DNA from: Mesorhizobium_K sp040049215
Lineage (GTDB): Bacteria > Pseudomonadota > Alphaproteobacteria > Rhizobiales > Rhizobiaceae
Reading direction: 5' to 3'
DNA length: 64,000 bases
Assembly: GCF_040049215.1 (NCBI RefSeq)
Contig: NZ_JBDZDN010000002.1
Location: 124,001-188,000 of the forward strand
Below the pieces are notes generated by a model, which was not told where the DNA came from, made no database searches, and was given only the letters and a program-made list of their open reading frames with translations. A program made the position numbers and the translations under genes. Numbering within the stretch: the first letter of the stretch is position 1; every line of letters begins with the position of its first letter. Shown here piece after piece: positions 25,662 to 33,675 of the stretch.

Positions 25662-26369
25662 CTACACTCCCACCGCCTTCCCAACCTCCGGCGCCAGCAC
25701 CTTCGTGCCCGACCCCTCCATCCCCGCGACGAACTTGTCCGGCGTCTGGTCGAGCAGGCCGAAGGTCCTGTAGTGGCAGGGAATAACCGTCTGGAACTTG
25801 AAGAAGCGCCGGCAGGCGAGCGCGGCCACGGCCCCGCCCATGGTGAAGCGGTCGCCGATCGGCACCAGGCCGATCTCCGGCCCGTGCAGCTCGTTGATCA
25901 GCGCCATGTCGGAGAAGATGTCGGTATCGCCCATATGATAGAGCGTCTTGTCCTCGGGGAAATGCAGCACCAGTCCGAGCGGGTTGCCGAGGTAAACGTT
26001 CGAGCCGTCGCCGACATTGAACGACGAGGAATGCAGCGCCTGCACGAAGGTCGTGGTGAAGCCGCCGCAATCGACGGTTCCGCCCGTGTTGCCCGGATTG
26101 ATCTTTTCGCCCGAAACACCCTGGCCGACGAGATACATGCAGATCTCGAAGTTGGCGACGAGCTGCGCTCCCGTCTTCTTCACGATGTCGGCGGTGTCGC
26201 CGAGATGGTCGTTGTGGCCGTGGGTCAGCAGCACATGGGTGACGCCCTCGGCCGGCCCTTCCCAGCCCCTATTCCATAGCGGATTGCCGGAAAGGAACGG
26301 ATCGATCAGGATCGTCGCGCCACCCGCCTCGACGCGGAAGGCCGATTGCCCGTACCAGGTCAGCTTCAT
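25662..26369 (-). CDS. Metal-dependent hydrolase, UPF0173 (MBL fold)
   Basis: 235 residues. The metallo-beta-lactamase motif THGHNDHLGD is present, with MKLTWYGQSAFRVE at the start and TLYHMGDTDIFSDM supplying the bridging Asp. These are the family marks of the UPF0173 group. The ATG at 26369 has GGAG upstream. Substrate unknown. It is a single gene, divergent from ruvX. Confidence 0.9.
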   Translation of the reverse strand: MKLTWYGQSAFRVEAGGATILIDPFLSGNPLWNRGWEGPAEGVTHVLLTHGHNDHLGDTADIVKKTGAQLVANFEICMYLVGQGVSGEKINPGNTGGTVDCGGFTTTFVQALHSSSFNVGDGSNVYLGNPLGLVLHFPEDKTLYHMGDTDIFSDMALINELHGPEIGLVPIGDRFTMGGAVAALACRRFFKFQTVIPCHYRTFGLLDQTPDKFVAGMEGSGTKVLAPEVGKAVGV

Positions 26370-26454
26370 CGAACATCTCCTCGGTATTTCAATTGCTGGA
26401 GCAACCTGCATTAAGAAGGTAGAACGGCCCGAACTCCGCGCTAAGGAACATCCG

Positions 26455-26940
26455 TTGGCCGTCATCGCCGTCACCGATCTACCCGCCACTCTTGACGGCG
26501 GCAAGACGCTCGCCGGGCTCGACCTCGGCGAAAAGACGATCGGCGTTGCCGTGTCCGACCGGAGCCTGTCCTTCGCTCATCCGCGCCCGGTCATCCTACG
26601 CAAGAAATTCTCCCTCGACGCCGCCGCGCTGCTCGCCCTCCTGGCGAAGGACAATGTCGGCGCGGTGGCCATGGGCCTGCCGATCAACATGGACGGCTCG
26701 GAAGGGCCGAGGGCTCAGGCCTCACGCGCCTTCGTGCGCAACATGGCCAGGATGACCGACCTGCCCTTCGTCTTCTGGGACGAAAGGCTCTCGACCGTTG
26801 CCGTGGAGCGCACTCTGATCGAAATGGACTTTTCCAGAAAGAAACGCGCCGGCAAGATCGATTCGGCGGCCGCCGCCTTCATCCTGCAGGGCGTGCTCGA
26901 CCGGCTTCACGCGCTCGGCGAAGGTTCCGCTCCGAAATAG
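26455..26940 (+). CDS. ruvX: Holliday junction resolvase-like RuvX (YqgF)
   Basis: 161 residues from a TTG with AAGGAA six bases upstream, the length of the family. It has the RNase H-like fold: AGLDLGEKTIGVAVSD (first Asp), VGAVAMGLPINMDGSEGPRA, FVFWDERLSTVAVE (second acidic site) and IDSAAAAFILQGVLD (last Asp). YqgF proteins process the 5' end of pre-16S rRNA and are named after Holliday resolvases. The 3' end overlaps the converging small membrane protein gene by 34 bp. Confidence 0.9.
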   Translation: MAVIAVTDLPATLDGGKTLAGLDLGEKTIGVAVSDRSLSFAHPRPVILRKKFSLDAAALLALLAKDNVGAVAMGLPINMDGSEGPRAQASRAFVRNMARMTDLPFVFWDERLSTVAVERTLIEMDFSRKKRAGKIDSAAAAFILQGVLDRLHALGEGSAPK

Positions 26941-27224
26941 CGCTGGCGCTTGGTCCTGAACCAGTCGGCGATCGCCTGCCTGCGCCGGAAGGCCCAGATG
27001 GCGAGGATGAGCAGAGTGTCGAGGACGCAAGCCTTGGCCACCAGCGGCGGGATCGTCGCCGGCTCGACGCCGAGCGCCTGGCCGTAGAGCTGGAACAGCA
27101 AATCGTGCACCTGGCGCGTCAGCATGACGTAGCCGAAGTTCATGTCGTTGAGCGACAGAAAATACCAGCCCCAGAAAATGCCCATCGGCAGCGCCCAGGC
27201 GGCGAATACCCAACGCATCAGCAT
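26907..27224 (-). CDS. Small membrane protein, DUF6105-like
   Basis: 105 residues from the ATG at 27224; a second ATG two codons later is also possible. It has two membrane helices: WVFAAWALPMGIFWGWYFLS, and the LVAKACVLDTLLILAIWAFRRR segment with a positive end. The sequence resembles DUF6105 of rhizobia, whose function is unknown. It converges on ruvX. Confidence 0.7.
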   Translation of the reverse strand: MLMRWVFAAWALPMGIFWGWYFLSLNDMNFGYVMLTRQVHDLLFQLYGQALGVEPATIPPLVAKACVLDTLLILAIWAFRRRQAIADWFRTKRQRYFGAEPSPSA

Positions 27225-27438
27225 GGATCTCCGCAGAGGCGGCCGGATTCCCGCAGGACGGCCGCGCTGAAACCCGCAAAGGTGGTTGAAAGAGGCCGCA
27301 TGAGAATCCCTTGGGTCGCCCTCGGACAGTGGTCCGGGCAAAAATGCGATGCAACGTAAACCATTTGTTAAGGTTAACGGACGCGGCCTGTGGATGGCCA
27401 GCCCTTTCTCGTTGACCGCTGCGGAGACGATTCCGCGT

Positions 27439-29067
27439 TCAGTTCGTCGTGGGATAGAGCGTGTCGATGATCAGTCGCGCGTCATGGCGCGCGTCGAGCA
27501 TGCCGTAGGTCGTGCGCCACTGGCCGGCGAGCCTCGTCTCGATGAAGGCGTCGGCGATTCGCCCCGCCCCCATGCGCTTCAATTCCGCAGCCGCCGCCGA
27601 CAGCGCCAGTTGCTCGGTCAGGATGCGGGCCGAACCCTCGTCGGTGGATGCGACTTGCATGGCCGCGCGCAGCACGGCGACCGTGCCCGGTCCGCCGGCG
27701 CCGAGGTCGTGCTCGATGCCGGCCAGCACCTCGTCGAACAAGCCAGGCGCGCGGCCCAGCACGCGCAGAACGTCGAGCGCCATCACGTTGCCCGAACCCT
27801 CCCAGATCGCGTTGACGGGCACCTCGCGGTAGTAGCGCGCTAGCGGCATCTCTTCGACATAGCCGTTGCCGCCGAGGCACTCCATCGCCTCGTAGAGCAG
27901 CGCGGGCGCGATCTTGCAGACCCAGTATTTCACCACAGGCGTCATCGCGCGGGCAAACGACGCCTCCGTCCGGTTGCTCGCCGCCTCGTCGAAGGAGCGC
28001 GCCAGCCGGAAGGACAGCGCGGAGGCGCCGGCCACGTCGAGCGCCATGTCGGCCAGAACGCGCTGCATCAGCGGCTGGTCGACGAGCTTCTGGCCCTGGA
28101 CCTGGCGGTGCCGCGTGTGGTGGATGGCCTCGGCAAGGCCCGCCCGCATCAGGCCGGACGAGGCTACGGCGCAATCGAGCCTGGTCAGCGTGACCATGTC
28201 CATGATCGTCTTGATGCCGGCGCCGGGCTCGCCCACCATCTGCCCGATCGCGTTGACGAACTCCACTTCCGAAGAGGCGTTGGAGCGGTTGCCGAGCTTG
28301 TCCTTCAGCCGCTGGAAATGGAACCCGTTGCCGGTGCCGTCGCCCAGGATGCGCGGGACGAGGAAGCAGGAGAGCCCCTCGCCCGCCTGCGCCAGCACGA
28401 GGAAAGCGTCCGACATCGGCGCCGACATGAACCATTTATGGCCGGTGATGCGGTAAAAGCCGTTGCCGGCGCGCTCGGCCTTGGTCGTGTTGGCGCGCAC
28501 ATCGGTGCCGCCCTGTTTCTCCGTCATGCCCATGCCGAGCGTCAGCCCGGTCTTTTCGACCGGCGGCTTGGTGCTTTGGTCGTATTTGCGCGTGGTGATG
28601 CGCGGCGCCCATTCGCGAAACAGTTGCGGGGTGGCCATCAGCGCCGCCAGCGAGGCGCTGGTCATGGTGATCGGGCAGAGATGCCCGGCCTCGAGCTGCG
28701 ACGTGAGATAGAAGCGCGCCGCGCGCACCTGATGACGCCGGCCGGTTTCGGCGGCTCCGTTTTCCCAGATCGAGGAGTGCAGCCCGCTCGCCATCGAGCG
28801 GCGCATCAGCGCATGGTAGGCCGGGTGGAAGTCGACCGTGTCGATCCGCCTGCCCTGCCGGTCGTGGGTTCTCAGCACCGGCGTCTCGACATTCGCGAGC
28901 CGAGCGGTCTCCTGCGCTTCGGGCGTCAGCACGAAACGTCCGAGATTGTCGAGGTCCTTGCGCACCGGCGCCGAAAAATCCTCGGCGATCTGGATCAGCA
29001 GCGGGTCGCCTCGCCAGGCGTTGCCGCCTGCGATCGGCGGTGGCTGGTTTGTTACCTCGTCCGTCAC
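27439..29067 (-). CDS. Acyl-CoA dehydrogenase family protein, AidB-like
   Basis: 542 residues from a GTG at 29067 with AGGAA six bases upstream; an ATG 15 codons earlier is the alternative. It has the AidB branch layout: LTLGMGMTEKQGGTDVRANTT and GHKWFMSAPMSDAFLVLAQ for the FAD-binding middle domain, then ECLGGNGYVEEMPLARYYREVPVNAIWEGSGNV with the AidB-specific loop near residue 420. The length matches E. coli AidB (541). AidB is a flavoprotein linked to protection from alkylating agents. No ada/alkB gene is close by. Confidence 0.85.
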   Translation of the reverse strand: MTDEVTNQPPPIAGGNAWRGDPLLIQIAEDFSAPVRKDLDNLGRFVLTPEAQETARLANVETPVLRTHDRQGRRIDTVDFHPAYHALMRRSMASGLHSSIWENGAAETGRRHQVRAARFYLTSQLEAGHLCPITMTSASLAALMATPQLFREWAPRITTRKYDQSTKPPVEKTGLTLGMGMTEKQGGTDVRANTTKAERAGNGFYRITGHKWFMSAPMSDAFLVLAQAGEGLSCFLVPRILGDGTGNGFHFQRLKDKLGNRSNASSEVEFVNAIGQMVGEPGAGIKTIMDMVTLTRLDCAVASSGLMRAGLAEAIHHTRHRQVQGQKLVDQPLMQRVLADMALDVAGASALSFRLARSFDEAASNRTEASFARAMTPVVKYWVCKIAPALLYEAMECLGGNGYVEEMPLARYYREVPVNAIWEGSGNVMALDVLRVLGRAPGLFDEVLAGIEHDLGAGGPGTVAVLRAAMQVASTDEGSARILTEQLALSAAAAELKRMGAGRIADAFIETRLAGQWRTTYGMLDARHDARLIIDTLYPTTN

Positions 29068-29231
29068 GCGCTGTTCCTGACTGCCGCCAGCCGACCGAAT
29101 CCGGGCTGACATCGGGGCTTTATATAGCCGAAGCTGTCGTTAACGCGACGAAAATACCGGGGAGAATACAGCCAATCCAAAGCCGCTTGGCTTGCGGGGA
29201 AAGGACCCGCACCCTATAGCAGCGCCTTGAC

Positions 29232-30197
29232 ATGACCGAAGCGCCCTCTCCGCCGCTCTACCCGCATCGCCATCTGCTTGGCATCCGCGACCTGTCTCCC
29301 GCCGATATCGAAATGCTGCTCGACCGCGCCGACGCGGCAGTTTCGATCTCGCGCCAGCCGCAAAAAAAGACCTCGACGCTGCGCGGCCGCACCCAGATCA
29401 ACCTCTTCTACGAAGCGTCCACCCGCACCCAGTCGTCCTTCGAACTCGCCGGCAAAAGGCTCGGCGCCGACGTGATGAACATGGCGGTGGCGAGTTCGTC
29501 CGTGAAGAAGGGCGAGACGCTGATCGACACGGCGATGACGCTGAACGCCATGCGGCCGGACATCCTCATCATCCGCCACCAGTCGGCCGGCGCCGCCGCC
29601 CTGCTCGCGCAGAAGGTCGGCTGCTCAGTGGTCAACGCCGGCGACGGCGCGCACGAGCATCCGACGCAGGCGCTGCTTGATGCGCTAACCATCCGCCGCG
29701 CCAAGGGCCCGCTGTCGAAGCTCATCGTCGCTATCTGCGGCGACGTGCTGCATTCGCGCGTCGCTCGCTCCAACATCATGCTGCTCAATGCGCTGGGCGC
29801 GCAGGTGCGCGTCGTAGCGCCTTCGACACTGTTGCCATCAGGCATCGAGAGGATGGGCGTCATCGTTTCCCGCACCATGGCGGAAGGACTGAAGGACGCC
29901 GACGTGGTGATGATGCTGCGCCTGCAGCGCGAGCGCATGGCCGGTGCCTTCGTGCCCTCGGTGCGCGAATATTTCCGCTATTTCGGCCTCGACGCCGAGA
30001 AGCTTAAGGCGGCCAAGGACGACGCGCTGGTCATGCATCCCGGGCCCATGAACCGCGGCGTCGAGATCGCCTCCGAGATCGCCGACGGACCGCAGAGCGT
30101 CATCCAGGAACAGGTGGAGATGGGCGTCGCCGTGCGCATGGCGGTGATGGAAGCGCTGCTCGATCCGCGCCGCAATGCCGGCGGAGGCGCGCAATGA
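29232..30197 (+). CDS. pyrB: Aspartate carbamoyltransferase catalytic subunit
   Basis: 321 residues. It has the carbamoyl-phosphate motif FYEASTRTQSSFE, HPTQALLDALTI, and the aspartate site region MMLRLQRERM with MHPGPMNRGVEI. It joins carbamoyl phosphate to aspartate in pyrimidine synthesis. Its stop overlaps the start of the dihydroorotase-like gene by 4 bp. No pyrI regulatory chain is present; in this enzyme class the dihydroorotase-like partner is part of the holoenzyme. Confidence 0.96.
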   Translation: MTEAPSPPLYPHRHLLGIRDLSPADIEMLLDRADAAVSISRQPQKKTSTLRGRTQINLFYEASTRTQSSFELAGKRLGADVMNMAVASSSVKKGETLIDTAMTLNAMRPDILIIRHQSAGAAALLAQKVGCSVVNAGDGAHEHPTQALLDALTIRRAKGPLSKLIVAICGDVLHSRVARSNIMLLNALGAQVRVVAPSTLLPSGIERMGVIVSRTMAEGLKDADVVMMLRLQRERMAGAFVPSVREYFRYFGLDAEKLKAAKDDALVMHPGPMNRGVEIASEIADGPQSVIQEQVEMGVAVRMAVMEALLDPRRNAGGGAQ

Positions 30198-31480
30198 GCG
30201 TCACCGTCTTCAGCCACGCCCGCGTCGTTGATCCGTCTCGCGGCATCGACGAGACAGGCGCCGTCATCGTCGACGGCAGGAAGATTGTCGCGGCCGGCGC
30301 ATCCGCACTGAACCAGGGCACGCCGGAAGGCGCCACGGTCGTCGACTGCCGGGGCAAGGTCATCATCCCCGGACTAATCGATTCCAGGGTCTTCATCGGC
30401 GAGCCGGGCGCGGAGCACCGCGAGACCATTCATTCGGCGAGCCAGGCCGCTGCTGCAGGCGGCGTCACCTCCATCGTGATGATGCCCGACACCGATCCGA
30501 TCATCGACGACATAGCGCTGGTCGAGCACGTCTTGCGCGCCGCGCGCGACACGGCGTCGGTCCACGTCTATCCCGCGGCCGCCATCAGCAAGAAACTCGA
30601 AGGCCGCGAGATGACCGAGTTCGGCCTGCTGCGCGAAGCCGGCGCGGTCGGCTTCACCGACGGCAGGCACACCATCGCCAGTTCCTCGCTGATGCGCCGC
30701 GCGCTGACCTATGCGCGCGATTTCGGCGCGGTGATCGCGCACGAGACTCAGGATGCCGACCTGTCGGCGGGCGGCGTGATGAACGAAGGGCTCTATGCGA
30801 GCTGGCTGGGGCTTCCGGGCATTCCGCGCGAGGCGGAGGCGATCCCGCTCGAGCGCGACCTGATGCTCGCAAGGCTGACCGGCGCCAACTACCATGCGGC
30901 GAAGATCTCGACCGCCATGGCGGCCGCCGCGATTGCACGCGCCAAGTCCGACGGCGCGAACGTCACCGCGGGCGTCTCGATCAACAGCCTCTCGCTCAAC
31001 GAGAACGACGTCGGCGAATACCGCACCTTCTTTCGCCTGTCGCCGCCGCTGCGCGCCGAGGACGACCGGCTCGCCATGATCGAGGCCCTCAAGGACGGCA
31101 CGATCGACGTCATCGTCTCCTCGCACGACCCGCAGGACGTCGACACCAAGCGGCTGCCTTTCGCCGACGCGGCGGAGGGTGCGATCGGGCTGGAGACGCT
31201 GCTCGGCGCCGCGCTCCGGCTCTACCACAATGGCGACGTACCGCTGCTGCGCCTTGCCGAAGTGCTCTCCACCGCTCCCGCAAAACTGTTCGGCCTGCCT
31301 GGCGGAACGTTGAAGCCGGGCGCGCCCGCCGACCTCGTCCTCGTCGACCTCGACGAACCCTGGGTCGTGCGCGAGGCCGACATCCGTTCGCGCTCGAAAA
31401 ACACCTGCTTCGAGGGCGCGCGGCTGCAGGGCCGGGTCTTGCAAACGCTGGTCGCGGGCCGCACAGTCTTTTCCGCATAG
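30194..31480 (+). CDS. Dihydroorotase-like protein, probably non-catalytic (PyrC')
   Basis: 428 residues with the amidohydrolase fold of class I dihydroorotases, but metal-site residues are lost. The usual D-x-H-x-H motif reads IPGLIDSRVFIGEPG, with no His. The usual TDHAPH segment reads SSHDPQD, and the third His region reads YHAAKIST. Only HETQDADL keeps its His. Such inactive partners (PyrC'/PyrX) hold ATCase dodecamers together in Pseudomonas-type enzymes. The coupled position after pyrB supports this. An active dihydroorotase should be encoded elsewhere. Confidence 0.88.
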   Translation: MSVTVFSHARVVDPSRGIDETGAVIVDGRKIVAAGASALNQGTPEGATVVDCRGKVIIPGLIDSRVFIGEPGAEHRETIHSASQAAAAGGVTSIVMMPDTDPIIDDIALVEHVLRAARDTASVHVYPAAAISKKLEGREMTEFGLLREAGAVGFTDGRHTIASSSLMRRALTYARDFGAVIAHETQDADLSAGGVMNEGLYASWLGLPGIPREAEAIPLERDLMLARLTGANYHAAKISTAMAAAAIARAKSDGANVTAGVSINSLSLNENDVGEYRTFFRLSPPLRAEDDRLAMIEALKDGTIDVIVSSHDPQDVDTKRLPFADAAEGAIGLETLLGAALRLYHNGDVPLLRLAEVLSTAPAKLFGLPGGTLKPGAPADLVLVDLDEPWVVREADIRSRSKNTCFEGARLQGRVLQTLVAGRTVFSA

Positions 31481-31494
31481 CTCGTCGGGAAACT

Positions 31495-32082
31495 ATGACC
31501 TACGCCACCATCCTCGCCCTCGCCTTCGGCTATCTCCTTGGCTCGATCCCCTTTGGCCTGCTCCTGACTCGCGCGGCGGGCTTGGGCGACGTGCGCAGCA
31601 TCGGCTCGGGCAATATCGGCGCGACCAACGTCCTGCGCACCGGCAACAAGAGTCTCGCCGCGGCGACGCTTCTCCTCGACATGCTGAAGGGCACGGCGGC
31701 GGTGCTGATCGCCGGCGTCTACGGCGCCGAACCCGCCATCGCCGCCGGCCTCGGCGCCTTCCTCGGCCACCTCTTCCCGGTCTGGCTCGGCTTCAAGGGC
31801 GGCAAGGGCGTCGCCACCTATATCGGCGTGCTAGCCGGGCTGATGTGGCAGGCGGCGCTGCTGTTCTGCGCGGTCTGGGTCGTCGTCGCCTTCGCGCTGC
31901 GCTACTCGTCGTTGTCGGCGCTGACGGCCTGCGTCGTCACGCCGCTCGCTCTCTGGTTCATGGGTCGCATCGACCTCGCCATCCTCTTCGCCGGCTTGAG
32001 CGTCATCGTCTTCATAAAACACCGCGCCAACATCGCGCGGCTCATCGCCGGCACCGAAGGCAGGATCGGGGCCAAGGGTTGA
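31495..32082 (+). CDS. plsY: Glycerol-3-phosphate 1-O-acyltransferase PlsY
   Basis: 195 residues with five membrane helices. The three PlsY motifs are visible: GSIPFGLLLTRAAGLGDVRSIGSGNIGATNVLRTG, then LGHLFPVWLGFKGGKGVAT and the last helix with VFIKHRANIARLIAGTE. It transfers the acyl group from acyl phosphate to glycerol-3-phosphate in the inner membrane, the first step of phospholipid synthesis. It lies 14 bp after the dihydroorotase-like gene, and its stop overlaps the TTG of dprA. Confidence 0.96.
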   Translation: MTYATILALAFGYLLGSIPFGLLLTRAAGLGDVRSIGSGNIGATNVLRTGNKSLAAATLLLDMLKGTAAVLIAGVYGAEPAIAAGLGAFLGHLFPVWLGFKGGKGVATYIGVLAGLMWQAALLFCAVWVVVAFALRYSSLSALTACVVTPLALWFMGRIDLAILFAGLSVIVFIKHRANIARLIAGTEGRIGAKG

Positions 32083-33215
32083 ACAGGCCGGATGGAGCCC
32101 CTCGCCTCAGCGACCGGCAGCGGCTATCCTGGCTGCGCCTCATCCGGACACCCAATGTCGGCCCCGCGAGCTTTCGCGACCTCATCAACCGCTTCGGCTC
32201 CGCCGAGGCTGCGCTGGAAATCCTGCCGGAACTGGCGATGGCCGGCGGCGCGGGGCGAGCCGTGCGCATCCCCTCGATCGCCGAAGCCGAGGCGGAACTC
32301 GAGACCGCCGCGAAACATGGCGCGCGTTTCATCGGCATCGGCGAGCCCGACTATCCGCCGCTCCTGAAGCGCATGGACCACCCGCCGCCGCTGCTGGCGG
32401 TGAAGGGTACGCCTGCCGTGTTCTCGCTGCCGCCGGTCGCCATCGTCGGTGCGCGCAATGCCTCGCTTGCCGGCATCAAGATGGCGCGCATGCTCGCCGC
32501 CGAGCTTGGCCGGCATGGCTATGGCGTCGTCTCCGGCCTGGCGCGCGGCATCGACACCGCGGCACACGAGGGCAGCCTGGCCACGGGAACCGTGGCGGTG
32601 CTCGCCGGCGGGCTCGACCAGCCATATCCGCCCGAGAACATCGACCTGCTCGGCGAGATCACGACGCGCGGCGGCGCGGCGGTCTCGGAGATGCCGTTCG
32701 GCTGGGAGCCGCGCGCACAGGATTTTCCGCGCCGCAACCGCATCATCGCCGGCCTCTCCTTCGGGCTGGTGGTGGTCGAGGCGGCGAAACGCTCCGGTTC
32801 GCTGATCAGCGCGAGGCTTGCCGGCGAGATGGGCAGGCTGGTCTTCGCGGTGCCGGGCTCGCCGCTCGACCCGCGCGCGGCCGGCGCCAACGGCCTGCTC
32901 AAGGAAGGCGCGATATTGGTGACGGAGGCGGCCGACATCATGGAAGCCATCGCGCCGCTGACGGGTTCCGCGATCCAGCTTCCGCCAAAACTCGACGAAC
33001 CACCGGATTTCGGCGCCACGCCTCCGCCGCAGGACACCGACCGCGAACGCGTCATCGAGGCACTCGGACCGACGCCTGTTGGCATCGACGAACTGATCCG
33101 CCACACCGGGCTTCACCCGGCTCAGGTGTTCATGATCCTTCTGGAGCTCGACCTCGCCGGCCGGCTCGAACGCCACTCAGGCGGAGCTGTTTCGCTTCTG
33201 CTCGGGGCTCCGTGA
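32079..33215 (+). CDS. dprA: DNA-processing protein DprA
   Basis: 378 residues from a TTG that overlaps the plsY stop (TTGA), with AAGG just upstream. It has a SAM-like N-terminal domain, then the Rossmann-like core: VAIVGARNASLAGIKMA, GYGVVSGLARGIDTAAHEGSL, GLDQPYPPENIDLL, DFPRRNRIIAGLSFGLVVVEA and GAILVTEAADI, followed by a C-terminal winged helix (residues 315-370). DprA loads RecA on incoming single-stranded DNA during natural transformation. It is widespread in rhizobia regardless of known competence. Confidence 0.95.
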   Translation: MNRPDGAPRLSDRQRLSWLRLIRTPNVGPASFRDLINRFGSAEAALEILPELAMAGGAGRAVRIPSIAEAEAELETAAKHGARFIGIGEPDYPPLLKRMDHPPPLLAVKGTPAVFSLPPVAIVGARNASLAGIKMARMLAAELGRHGYGVVSGLARGIDTAAHEGSLATGTVAVLAGGLDQPYPPENIDLLGEITTRGGAAVSEMPFGWEPRAQDFPRRNRIIAGLSFGLVVVEAAKRSGSLISARLAGEMGRLVFAVPGSPLDPRAAGANGLLKEGAILVTEAADIMEAIAPLTGSAIQLPPKLDEPPDFGATPPPQDTDRERVIEALGPTPVGIDELIRHTGLHPAQVFMILLELDLAGRLERHSGGAVSLLLGAP

Positions 33216-33395
33216 CGGCCGCTCGCCGCGGACGATGTCGCTCGCTTCCAGATAGGCCATCTCGATCAGGTAGGCGAGCATGTCGCAGCGCTCGGCTTCG
33301 GCCATGTTGCGCAGTTGTCCGAGCATCGACTGTATGTAGTCGAGCGCATCGTGCCTTTTCCTGCCTGGCTGCGCATGCATCGAGCAAGACTCCAT
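33177..33395 (-). CDS. Small conserved-looking hypothetical protein
   Basis: 72 residues, soluble. The middle (LDYIQSMLGQLRNMAEAERCDMLAYLIEMAYLEASDIVRGE, read in pieces) looks like a compact helical protein, with an amphipathic pattern and acidic and basic residues spaced as in a real domain. I believe similar small proteins occur in Mesorhizobium, but this cannot be checked here. The last 39 bases overlap the 3' end of dprA. The function is unknown. Confidence 0.6.
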   Translation of the reverse strand: MESCSMHAQPGRKRHDALDYIQSMLGQLRNMAEAERCDMLAYLIEMAYLEASDIVRGERPSRSPEQKRNSSA

Positions 33396-33675
33396 TGCCG
33401 GCCCGGCGCGATTTCAAATGCGCCAAGCCATCGTTCAGTCTCTGGATTATTTTGCGGTTATTCGCGGCAGTTCCTTACGGATGTTATCCCTACCATATTT
33501 ACTATAGGTTGCAAGGAATTCTTACCTACCGTCAAAGTTGCATAGGGTCGCACCAACCGCGATTTTCGGCCTGCGGGCTTGACCGGACCGAAAAGCGCAG
33601 CCATGTGACGGACGATTCCAAAACTTCATGGCGCGTCGTTCTCCCATTCCGCGCCGCAGGGAAACCTAACCGCTC

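Noticed and set aside
24802..25773. Plus-strand Cys/Ile-rich frame opposite the Met-rich gene
   Set aside because: The Cys/Ile repeats are the complement of the Met/Gln/His codons; no ribosome site or family.
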